From Delftia acidovorans (GTDB taxonomy: Bacteria > Pseudomonadota > Gammaproteobacteria > Burkholderiales > Burkholderiaceae_C): a DNA stretch of 64,000 nt. This document shows, in pieces, positions 40,656 through 47,775 of the stretch. The position numbers were made by a program, and so were the translations under genes. Position 1 is the first letter of the stretch; every line of letters starts with the position of its first letter. The stretch spans positions 1 through 64,000 of the forward strand of contig JAITUC010000049.1 of assembly GCA_031286585.1 (NCBI GenBank), read 5' to 3'. A model generated the notes under the pieces. The model had not been told where the DNA came from. It saw nothing but the letters and a program-made list of their open reading frames with translations, and made no database searches.

Positions 40656-41150
40656 TCAGGAGGCTTTGCGCGCGGGCGCAGGGCGCTTGTTGCGCAGTGC
40701 GGCGCGGGCGTTGTTGAACTCCCGGCCCCAGATGGGATGGCCCTTTTCAGCCTCGGTCAGCTGGAAGGTGGGGTCCAGGGCCAGGGCCATGTCGAAGTGC
40801 TGGCGGCAGGGCTTGCGGCGGCCTTCCACGCAGTGGCTGAAGGCGATGTACTTCAGTGCCTTGACCTGGCTGCTCATGGGCAGTTCCTGCGCGGTGGACA
40901 GGGGCGTCAGTGCCGTGATGGCGTCCTCATAGCGGCCGTCCACATACAGCTGGATGGCTTCGACCAGTTCCTGCTCCTTGATCACCACGGGGTCCACGGG
41001 CTTGACGGGCTCCGGAGGCTGGGCCACGGTCGGGGCCGGCTCAGGCTCCACGGGCTTGGGGGCGGTTTCACAGGCGGCCAGCCCGAAGGCAACGGCCAGG
41101 GCAAGGGTCAGGCGCTGGATGGAGTGAGGAATATTCAGGGTCATGGACAT
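40656..41150 (-). CDS. TssQ-type T6SS-associated lipoprotein
   Basis: 164 residues; an in-frame ATG at 41144 is an alternative start. The signal peptide ends with a lipobox LAAC (about 24-27) in LALAVAFGLAACETAPKPVE, followed by a Pro/Glu-rich linker (PEPAPTVAQPPEPVKPVDPV). The folded part is TPR-like: AIQLYVDGRYEDAITALTPL, KALKYIAFSHCVEGRRKPCR, HFDMALALDPTFQLTEAEKG. I match it to the TssQ family of T6SS lipoproteins. It begins 3 nt after the stop of the TPR/PEGA gene at 41153. Likely an outer-membrane-facing accessory for the kinase group; the function is not established. Confidence 0.75.
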   Translation of the reverse strand: MSMTLNIPHSIQRLTLALAVAFGLAACETAPKPVEPEPAPTVAQPPEPVKPVDPVVIKEQELVEAIQLYVDGRYEDAITALTPLSTAQELPMSSQVKALKYIAFSHCVEGRRKPCRQHFDMALALDPTFQLTEAEKGHPIWGREFNNARAALRNKRPAPARKAS

Positions 41151-41152
41151 GG

Positions 41153-41941
41153 TCAGCGGGCATCAAAGTCATGGGAAAGGGTCACCGACTGGCCGTCGGT
41201 GATGCGAATCACCTGCCGATAGCTCTCGAAGCCGGGATTGCGCAGCTCCACGGTGTGGGAGCCTGGCGCCAGCTTGAGCAGCACGACGGGAGGGGTGACG
41301 CCGGAAGGCTTGCCGTTGATCAGCACGTTCGCCCAGGGGCTGACCCTCAGGCGCAGGTTGTGATCTGTCCGTGGCGTCTCAGGCCGAGCGGCCAGCGCGG
41401 CGGAGCGCGCCGGAGCAAGGCCGGGTGTCAGGGCGGTGATCGAGGTGATCACGCGGCTGTTCAGTGCAAAACCACCGGCCATGGGTGCCGAAGGCGCCGT
41501 GCGCAGTCGCTGTGCTGAAGGGCAGCGCTGGAGCCAGCGGTCCTGGGCGCGGCTGTAGGCATCCCTCCACGGCGTGCCTGTGGTTTCGTAGGCCTGCAGT
41601 GCGAAGCCGGGGTGTGCGGAGAACGCGGAGTCGAAGGCCGCCTCGCAGCGCGCCCATTCCTTGTGCGTGCAATAGGTGTAGGCCAGGTACTTGTGGGCCG
41701 AGGCCCGCTCCATGGGATCGGCCAGCCCGGCAAACAGCGCCGCCTGCAGCGCACGCTCGGCCTGGGGCAGGTCGCGCGCCTCGAACAGCGCGATGCCCTG
41801 CGCCAGCTGCGGGCGTCCTGCCGAGCCGGTTTGGGCGGGTGCCGCCTCTTCGCATGCCCCCTGGGAATGCGCCAGGCAGGGCAGGCCGAGCACTGCAGTG
41901 CACAGCATCCATCCCCAGCGGTGGTTCATCAGTCGAGCCAT
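41153..41941 (-). CDS. Exported TPR-like protein with C-terminal PEGA domain
   Basis: 262 residues with a signal peptide (WGWMLCTAVLGLPCLAHSQG, starting at MARLMNHR or the ATG at 41929). Residues 45-130 are TPR-like (LAQGIALFEARDLPQAERAL, SAHKYLAYTYCTHKEWARCE, FDSAFSAHPGFAL) and closely follow the layout of the next gene's TPR segment. The C-terminal PEGA domain reads LRVSPWANVLINGKPSGVTP, LKLAPGSHTVELRNPGFESY. PEGA domains are surface-exposed beta folds. The kinase upstream also ends in a PEGA-like block, so the two may interact or bind a shared surface. Starts 10 nt after the kinase stop. Confidence 0.8.
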   Translation of the reverse strand: MARLMNHRWGWMLCTAVLGLPCLAHSQGACEEAAPAQTGSAGRPQLAQGIALFEARDLPQAERALQAALFAGLADPMERASAHKYLAYTYCTHKEWARCEAAFDSAFSAHPGFALQAYETTGTPWRDAYSRAQDRWLQRCPSAQRLRTAPSAPMAGGFALNSRVITSITALTPGLAPARSAALAARPETPRTDHNLRLRVSPWANVLINGKPSGVTPPVVLLKLAPGSHTVELRNPGFESYRQVIRITDGQSVTLSHDFDAR

Positions 41942-41950
41942 GGGCCGCGC

Positions 41951-44032
41951 TCATTCGAAAAGATGGTTCACGGTCACCGACTCGCCCTTGGTGACCGTGA
42001 TGGTCTTGGTCACCGTGGAGGCCGCGCCCGGGTTGCTGATGTCGATGCGGTACTCGCCCTCTGGAAGCTCCATCTGGGTCAGCGGCGGGCTGGTTCGTGC
42101 CGGTGCGCGGTTCACGGAGACATAGCCCCAGGGCACGACCCGGAACACCACCTTGCCCGTGGCCGCTGCGGGCTTGACGGGGCGGGCTTCGGTCTTGGGC
42201 GGCTCGGCGGGCAAAGGCTCGGACCCGGTGGCCACCGTGACGGGGGCGACGGGCGCGCTCTGCTCGGGCTGCGACGGTGCTACCTCGGGCAACGCAGCCT
42301 GCTGCTCGGGCGAGGTCATCGGCTGCACCTGCTCCGTGGAGGCGAGCGAGGCCTCGTTGAGCAATTGCTTGAGCAACGCCTGGGCTTCGGCGCGGTGCTG
42401 GCCTTCGGGGAAGCTGTCCAGATAGTCCTGCAGGCGTGCCAGGCTGGACTGGCTTTGCGCCTGCTGCCAGGCCAGGCTGTCGCGTGCTGCCAGGGTCTTG
42501 GCGCGTGCCTGGTCCTGGGAATGGTCGTACCACAGCATGCCGCCACCCGCGATGGCTGCCAGCACCAGGGCGCCGATGGCCATCGGCACGGCAATGCTGT
42601 TGCGCCTGGCCTTGGGTGCAGCCTGGGCGCCCGCAGCCGGAGGCCGGGCAGCCGGGGGCTTGCCTTGAACGGCCGGCGCTGTGGCGGGCTGCTCGGGAAC
42701 GGTTGCAGGTGCCGAAGCCGGAGCCTGAACCGTTGCCTGAACCGTTGTGTAAGGCGCCGGCATGCCTGGCAGTGCCTGGTCGATGTCGATGTACGGCCCG
42801 TTGTCCAGGCCCATCGGGTCGGCTGCGGACGGCTGCGGCGCAGATTGGGGCGCCATCGGAGGCACGGCCATGGCGGCAGGCGCGCCGGGGGCCGGTGACG
42901 CCGGGGCCACGGGCGGAACTGTCGCCACAGGTGCCATAGGCGTAGCAGGTGCTACCGGCATGACCGTTGCCACGGGCGCAACCTGGGGGGTGGGTGCGGG
43001 AACGTGGATTTCCGTGATCGGCAGGAACCGAGGGGCCTGCCCGGATGCCGACTCGCTGGCCATGGCGGCCTGAACGACTGCAGGCGTCGTGATCGGGATG
43101 TAGATGGGGCTGGGCTCCACAGGCGCAGGCACCACCCGGTTATCGCCAGACAGGCCCAGCAGGCTGCGCAGTTCGGCAATCGACTGGGGGCGGTCCTGCG
43201 GGCGCACGGCCAGGGCTTTTTGCATGCCCTGCAGGAAGGCGTCGGAGTAGCCGGGGACCTGCTCGGAGGTCAGCGGCTGCATGGGGTCCGTGACCATGCG
43301 CGCCACCGAGGTGGCAGGGGTGCGGCCCGTGGCGGCCTGGTGAATGAGCGCGCCGACCTGGTAGATGTCGGTCCACGCGCCCTGGGGCATGGCGCCGTCG
43401 TCCACGTACTGCTCGATGGGGGCAAAACCGGGCTTGAGCACCATGGTCAGCGCCTGGGTCATGTCACCGATGATGCGGCGCGCGGCGCCGAAATCCAGCA
43501 GCACGGGGCTGCCGTCGCGCTGCACGAAGATGTTGTCCGGCGCGATATCGCGGTGGAAGCAGTCCTCTGCATGCAGAACCTCGAGCACATCGAGCAACGG
43601 AGCCAGAAGGGTGCTGAGCTGGGCCTGGTCGATGCGGCCCGACGATGCCTGCAGAACGCGGCCCAGCGTCTGGCCCTCGTAGTGGCGCATCACCATGTAG
43701 GCCGTGCCGCCGGCTTCGAAGAATCGGTAGACGTGCACCAGGGTGGGGTGCGAGAAGCGCGCCAGCAGGCGGGCCTCGTTGATGAAGCTGCGCAGCCCGG
43801 CGTCGAACGCGCCGCGGTGCTGCGAGCGCACATGCACCTGATGGGAGCTTTGCCGTCCAGCCAGGGCCGAAGGCATGTACTCCTTGATCGCGACCTCGCG
43901 GTCCAGCGAGAGGTCACGGGCCTTGTAGACGATGCCGAAACCGCCTTCGCCGATGACGTCGAGCACGCGGTATTCGCCAATCTGGACACCTGCCGGAAGG
44001 CAGTTGGTCGAACATGCTGCTTCGCTATCCAT
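41951..44032 (-). CDS. Membrane Ser/Thr kinase of the T6SS phosphorylation pathway (PpkA-like)
   Basis: 693 residues from MDSEAACSTNCLPAGVQIGE at 44032, preceded by GGTGGGA; the frame opens upstream but that is noncoding. The cytoplasmic kinase domain has the glycine loop GEGGFG (28-33), VAIKEY with Lys50, FHRDIAPDN (about 153-161), LLDFGAARR and IYQVGALIHQAATG. A Pro/Ala/Met/Val-rich linker (about 340-470) is followed by one membrane helix near 480 (MAIGALVLAAIAGGGMLWY). The periplasmic end carries a coiled segment and a PEGA-like domain (VVPWGYVSVNRAPARTSPPL). It should phosphorylate the FHA protein on Thr, opposed by PppA. PpkA proteins differ in their periplasmic sensor; here it is PEGA. 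Confidence 0.93.
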   Translation of the reverse strand: MDSEAACSTNCLPAGVQIGEYRVLDVIGEGGFGIVYKARDLSLDREVAIKEYMPSALAGRQSSHQVHVRSQHRGAFDAGLRSFINEARLLARFSHPTLVHVYRFFEAGGTAYMVMRHYEGQTLGRVLQASSGRIDQAQLSTLLAPLLDVLEVLHAEDCFHRDIAPDNIFVQRDGSPVLLDFGAARRIIGDMTQALTMVLKPGFAPIEQYVDDGAMPQGAWTDIYQVGALIHQAATGRTPATSVARMVTDPMQPLTSEQVPGYSDAFLQGMQKALAVRPQDRPQSIAELRSLLGLSGDNRVVPAPVEPSPIYIPITTPAVVQAAMASESASGQAPRFLPITEIHVPAPTPQVAPVATVMPVAPATPMAPVATVPPVAPASPAPGAPAAMAVPPMAPQSAPQPSAADPMGLDNGPYIDIDQALPGMPAPYTTVQATVQAPASAPATVPEQPATAPAVQGKPPAARPPAAGAQAAPKARRNSIAVPMAIGALVLAAIAGGGMLWYDHSQDQARAKTLAARDSLAWQQAQSQSSLARLQDYLDSFPEGQHRAEAQALLKQLLNEASLASTEQVQPMTSPEQQAALPEVAPSQPEQSAPVAPVTVATGSEPLPAEPPKTEARPVKPAAATGKVVFRVVPWGYVSVNRAPARTSPPLTQMELPEGEYRIDISNPGAASTVTKTITVTKGESVTVNHLFE

Positions 44033-44328
44033 GCAATCCCACCCAAGATGTTGTTTCACACCCTGGCGTGCGATGTCTGTCGCGCAGCCAGGGTGCCGAA
44101 CCTGTTCGAGGCCATTGGACAAGGAGAAAGCCGGCATCGCACCGGCAATCTGGCTCTGTAACCCGCTGGTTTTCCTCAATCAGCCGAATGTCTGAAGCCA
44201 GGGGCCAAAGACGAGCGTCATGGATTCGTCATGAATACAAGATCGTATTTCAATCGGACTCCGAATGCGGCGTGAGTGTAGCTTGAGTTGCGCAAAAAGC
44301 CATGACACGAAACGAATGGATATGAGGT

Positions 44329-44354
44329 GGATACATTTTTTTTCAGATGTATCC
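44329..44354. promoter_or_regulatory. Candidate operator palindrome upstream of hcp and the T6SS operon
   Basis: GGATACAT at 44329-44336 and its exact complement ATGTATCC at 44347-44354 are separated by 10 nt, mostly T. The size and symmetry suit a dimeric regulator. It lies about 50 bp before the weak hcp promoter candidate and about 300 bp before the kinase start, so it could control either direction. Confidence 0.5.
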
Positions 44355-44567
44355 GCCGTAACAATTCAGTCTGCTCAATTGTTTGTATTTTGCTGGCCTT
44401 ATCCACTATCATCGCGGCTCCAACAAAGGAGGGCGGTTCACGACAGTGAGGATTGCAGGCGATTGTCAATACATTCCTTGACCATCCAGGGTATGCGCCG
44501 CACTGATCTGAATCACGTGTTCAGTGAATCGGTTTCGTGCGCTCTGCCCGAGTGTGGTCTCCCCTTT

Positions 44568-44618
44568 GTTCGCATGTGAACTATCCGATGCAATCAGGCT
44601 ATTGGATTGCATGCGAAC
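44568..44618 (+). promoter_or_regulatory. Structured leader of hcp
   Basis: Two inverted repeats interlock: GTTCGCATG (44568-44576) pairs with CATGCGAAC (44610-44618), and ATGCAATC (44588-44595) pairs with GATTGCAT (44605-44612). They share three bases, so one long interrupted hairpin or two exclusive forms are possible. The structure ends 29 nt before the hcp ATG and leaves the GAGAGG ribosome site free. It could stabilise a highly expressed mRNA or respond to a small RNA. Confidence 0.5.
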
Positions 44619-44647
44619 GTTTAATCCATTAGTTCGAGAGGTGTGCA

Positions 44648-45130
44648 ATGTCCGTTGATATGTTCATGAAGGTCGAGGGCGCCAGTGGCGAGTCCCAGGA
44701 TTCCAACCACAAGGGCTGGACCGACATCGACTCCTTCACCTGGGGTGCTACCCAGCCCAACACCATGTCCAGCGGTGGCGGCGCCGGCGCCGGCAAGGTC
44801 AGCTTCCATGACCTGAACGTCATCGCCAAGGTGGACAAGTGCTACCCCGCCGTGCTCAAGCACTGCGCCACGGGCAAGCACCTGGGCCAGGTCGACATCT
44901 CGCTGTGCAAGGCCGGCGGCTCGCAGATCGAGTTCACCAAGATCACCCTGACAGACGTCATGGTGACGAACGTGACCGTCAGCGGTGCCAACTCCTCCGA
45001 CACCGTGACCGTGAACTACTCGTTCCAGGCCGCCAAGGTCAAGACCCAGTACTGGGAACAGACCAACCAGGGCGGCAAGGGCGCCGAGAGCCAGATGGGC
45101 TTCAACATCAAGGAAAACCGCGAAGCCTGA
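44648..45130 (+). CDS. hcp: T6SS tube protein Hcp (TssD)
   Basis: 160 residues, the normal Hcp length. It starts MSVDMFMKVEGASGESQD and carries GWTDIDSFTWGATQPNTM, VSFHDLNVIAKVDKCYPAVL and KITLTDVMVTNVTVSG, ending MGFNIKENREA. Hcp hexamers stack into the inner tube and act as chaperone and carrier for small effectors. It is monocistronic: GAGAGG precedes the ATG, and a strong terminator follows at 45214-45239. It is the only core T6SS gene on the plus strand, which allows expression to be set separately from the 40-kb minus-strand operon. Confidence 0.98.
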   Translation: MSVDMFMKVEGASGESQDSNHKGWTDIDSFTWGATQPNTMSSGGGAGAGKVSFHDLNVIAKVDKCYPAVLKHCATGKHLGQVDISLCKAGGSQIEFTKITLTDVMVTNVTVSGANSSDTVTVNYSFQAAKVKTQYWEQTNQGGKGAESQMGFNIKENREA

Positions 45131-45213
45131 GCTTCCTCCCGCAGCTGTGCTGCTGCGGCAACCCGCGTCGGACTCGTCTGGCGCGGGTGTTGCCGTGGCC
45201 GTGCAGGAATATG

Positions 45214-45239
45214 GCCTCCATCCATCGATGGAGGCTTTT
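45214..45239 (+). terminator. Rho-independent terminator of hcp
   Basis: GCCTCCAT (45214-45221) and ATGGAGGC (45228-45235) form a perfect 8-bp stem with a CCATCG loop, followed by TTTT. It lies 83 nt after the hcp stop. Confidence 0.88.
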
Positions 45240-45942
45240 CGGTATGGAAAGCCGAAATCAGGCTGTTGTAGGAATATCGGAGAGACGCGCCTTGAGGCCG
45301 CATGGGTAGCCGCGTGTCTGGCCGGTTTTATGTCATTTTTTTGACGTGGGCCAGCTTTCCGTTCCTGTCAAAAGCTGAATTTCGTTAGCTTTGTCAATCT
45401 TTGACAAACGCAGAAACCCATGGCCGCAGGCATGGGTGTCGATTGTCTCGCTGCACTATCGATGTGCAGAAAATTTCTGATAAAAATGGATTGCCGTGGA
45501 TATGCGCAGGATTACCGTGCGTGGCTTCCTGTGTCTATTGATCAGGCACATTGAATGCCTGTTGCCGTGGCCCGCGAACCGTTCTGGTGCGTATGGCCTG
45601 TACTGCGGCGAGTGGCGGAGCATACCCGAAAATCGGACGTTGTCGAGGATATTTTTGCCGGTCCAATTATTAAAACGCAATTCGTTTCTTTAATAAATTC
45701 CACTGCCAACTTGTGTACAAGAAAGAGTACTAAATGCGTGAATGGACCATTGCCCATTGTCGGAGTGCAAACCCGTCAGAGAGATTGCAGCGGCAATCGG
45801 CGTATACCCTGTCACCGGCCGCAAAGCTGCCCGGTGCCGAAGGCATGGCTTCGCTCCTTTCCACCGCCTTGAGCTGGGTCCTGGTTGGCCTTGGCTGTCG
45901 CCAACGGCAGGGGCGGTATTCTCCAACCGGCATGGCAGTCGC
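45240..45942. other. AT-rich 700-bp intergenic region before the GntR regulator
   Basis: Base composition falls well below that of the flanking genes, especially at 45340-45740. It contains a cluster of three inverted repeats (45390-45469, listed separately). Short open frames exist on both strands but none has a ribosome site, codon bias or domain, so I call no gene. It probably holds the promoter of the GntR-family gene; it may also be a relic of lost or transferred DNA. Confidence 0.5.
45390..45469. promoter_or_regulatory. Cluster of three inverted repeats, candidate operator region
   Basis: Within 80 bp: TTTGTCA-N5-TGACAAA (45390-45408), ACCCATG-N8-CATGGGT (45416-45437) and CTGCAC-N7-GTGCAG (45451-45469), all perfect. 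Half-sites of the TTGTCA type occur again nearby (CCTGTCAAAAG, near 45365). Symmetric sites of this size suit a dimeric GntR regulator such as the one encoded about 500 bp downstream. Confidence 0.5.
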
Positions 45943-46680
45943 ATGAGCATCGCGGTTGCCTCCCCGCCCGTGTGCGAAACGCGCCAGGGGCCCGCAAGCA
46001 GCGCGCATTCGCTGGCCGCGCAGATCTACGCTTGCCTGAAGAACGACATCTTCGACTTCCGCCTGCTGCCCGGCGACCGCTTCAGCGAGGGCGAAATCGC
46101 CACGCGCATGCAGGTCAGCCGCACGCCTGTGCGCCAGGCGCTGTTCTGGTTGCAGCGCGATGGCTATGTCGATGTGCATTTCAAGAGCGGATGGCAGATC
46201 AAGGCCTTCGACTTCAAGTACTTCGAGGATCTCTATGAGGTGCGAACCCTGATGGAGACCAGCGCCGTGGCCAGCCTGGTGGGCGAATCGTTGAAGTCAT
46301 TGCAGCCGTTGCGTGAGGTCTGGTGCGTGCCCGAGGAGGAGCGCGAGACCGACCCCGCCGTGGTGGCCTCGCTGGATGAGGCCTTCCATACCGGCCTGGT
46401 GGCAGCGACCGGCAACCAGGAGATGGCGCGCATCCACCTGGACATCACCGAGCGCATCCGCATCATCCGGCGCCTGGATGTCATCAAGCTGCCGCGCGTA
46501 TCGGCAACCTATGACGACCATGCCGCCATTCTTGCGGCCATCGAGGCTGGCGATGCGGCCAGGGCCCAGTCCTGCCTGAAGGAGCACATCGCCGACAGCC
46601 GGGCCGAGGTCAAGCGCATCACGTTCTACATGCTGCAAACGGCGCGCGAGCGCTATGGCGCCATGACGCAGATGGCCTGA
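45943..46680 (+). CDS. GntR-family transcriptional regulator (FCD subfamily)
   Basis: 245 residues from MSIAVASPPVCETRQGPASS; the longer frame from 45742 covers noncoding sequence. The winged-helix domain has LAAQIYACLKNDIFDFRLLP, GDRFSEGEIATRMQVSRTPV and RQALFWLQRDGYV. The FCD ligand domain includes YEVRTLMETSAVASLV, DEAFHTGLVAATGNQEMARI, and DDHAAILAAIEAGDAARAQS with metal-binding type histidines (FH, DDH). FCD regulators respond to small organic acids and usually control adjacent catabolic genes, but none is next to it. The cluster of inverted repeats upstream may be its own operator. It is followed by a terminator. Confidence 0.92.
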   Translation: MSIAVASPPVCETRQGPASSAHSLAAQIYACLKNDIFDFRLLPGDRFSEGEIATRMQVSRTPVRQALFWLQRDGYVDVHFKSGWQIKAFDFKYFEDLYEVRTLMETSAVASLVGESLKSLQPLREVWCVPEEERETDPAVVASLDEAFHTGLVAATGNQEMARIHLDITERIRIIRRLDVIKLPRVSATYDDHAAILAAIEAGDAARAQSCLKEHIADSRAEVKRITFYMLQTARERYGAMTQMA

Positions 46681-46702
46681 GGGCCGCAATGTGTTGGTGG
46701 AG

Positions 46703-46724
46703 GGCCTCTTCGGAGGCCTTTTTT
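46703..46724 (+). terminator. Rho-independent terminator after the GntR gene
   Basis: GGCCTC, a TTCG tetraloop and GAGGCC form the stem (46703-46718), followed by six T. It lies 23 nt past the stop. Confidence 0.92.
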
Positions 46725-46903
46725 CATGGCCGGGCCGCTGCGGGAGGGTGGCGGACATTCGTTCCAGCGCAGCAAAGCCTGCAAGTCGTGGGCAAGGGGC
46801 CTGCTTTTCCCCGCATCGCTGCGGCGGCGTCCCGGTAGTCTTCCTGCCAAACCGTGGACGGGCCTCGTGCCCGCGCCATCTGCCAACTCACAGGGAAGAC
46901 AAC

Positions 46904-47734
46904 ATGAGCATCAGAACCGACAACCTGAACGTGCAAAGCCTGCTGGCCCGCGCCCAGTCCAAGCTCAACAGCAGCACGACGCAGGCGGCATCGGACTCGG
47001 CCGGAAAAAAGAGCGCTGCGGAAACCGGGACTGCCAAGGCTGACAGCACCAAGACGCAGACCTCCGAAGCGGAGAAGGTCCGCAAGCTGGCGCCGTCGCT
47101 GACCAAGGCGCACGAGCGCATTGCGGCCCAGGCCCAGGCAGGGTCGACCTCGCTGTCGGCGTTGGGGCAGTTCAAGTCATCCCTGGTGGACCTGGCCTCG
47201 GCGGGCAAGGATGTGGCCGCTCTCTCGGCCACCAGCACCACCCAGTCGGTGCAAGGCGCGCTGGAGAAGCTGCTGTCGCGCTACAACGCCAGCGTTGCCA
47301 AGGGCAGTGTGAGCGCGGCAGCCGGTTCCTCCACCGATGTGGGCGCCACCCGCGCCCTGCGCGAGCTGCGCTCGGCCATCATGAGCGTCACAGGCAGCGC
47401 GACCGCGCCCAGCCTGGGCAAGATCGGCATCGTCCAGCGCCAGGACGGCACGCTGGCGGTGGATGCCAAGGCCCTGGAAAAGTCCATGGCCGCCGATGCC
47501 GCCGGCGTGACCTCGGCCCTGGCCGGCATTGGCAAGGCGGTGGAGAGCAGCGCCAACTCTGCGCTGTCCACGGGCAGCCGCCTCAGTTCGTCCATGGCCA
47601 GCCTGGGCGACCGGGTCAAGACGCTGCAGCAGCAGCAAAGTGCGGTGGTTGCCACGGCGGAGAAGCTGGGCGATTCCCTGGTCGGCTCGGCCAACTGGAA
47701 CCGCATGGTGCTGGACGCCTACCTCAAGAACTAG
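46904..47734 (+). CDS. FliD C-terminal-like protein
   Basis: 276 residues from MSIRTDNLNVQSLLARAQSK. The first 80 residues are Ser/Thr/Ala/Lys-rich and disordered-looking (SDSAGKKSAAETGTAKADST). From about residue 85 the pattern follows the FliD_C filament-cap domain: LGQFKSSLVDLAS, ALEKLLSRYNASV, RALRELRSAIMSV, then LGKIGIVQRQDGTLAVDAKA and LEKSMAADAAGVTSALAG, ending with a coiled ASLGDRVKTLQQQQSAV. It lacks the FliD N-terminal hook-associated part and there are no flagellar genes around it. It is 41 nt upstream of the chemoreceptor gene, so they may be co-transcribed. Function unknown. Confidence 0.78.
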   Translation: MSIRTDNLNVQSLLARAQSKLNSSTTQAASDSAGKKSAAETGTAKADSTKTQTSEAEKVRKLAPSLTKAHERIAAQAQAGSTSLSALGQFKSSLVDLASAGKDVAALSATSTTQSVQGALEKLLSRYNASVAKGSVSAAAGSSTDVGATRALRELRSAIMSVTGSATAPSLGKIGIVQRQDGTLAVDAKALEKSMAADAAGVTSALAGIGKAVESSANSALSTGSRLSSSMASLGDRVKTLQQQQSAVVATAEKLGDSLVGSANWNRMVLDAYLKN

Positions 47735-47775
47735 TTCCAGCACCATCCCCGCCCTGCATCCTGCTCCCGGAAAAC

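Larger units (their letters stand above)
44033..44647. other. 615-bp divergent intergenic region between the T6SS operon and hcp
   Basis: This AT-richer stretch must hold the promoters of both the kinase-led minus-strand operon and hcp. I see a 26-bp palindrome at 44329-44354 and a hairpin-forming hcp leader at 44568-44618 (listed separately). A weak plus-strand promoter candidate is TTGTAT (44383-44388) with TATCAT 18 nt downstream (44407-44412). A GG-N10-GC sigma-54 core was looked for and not found. No small gene is supported. Confidence 0.6.

Noticed and set aside
44033..44647. Sigma-54 promoter for hcp
   Set aside because: No GG-N10-GC core was found in either orientation.
45496..45693. 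Small plus-strand frame of 65 codons in the AT-rich gap
   Set aside because: No ribosome site, no hydrophobic or domain pattern, and overlapping frames of similar size exist on both strands.
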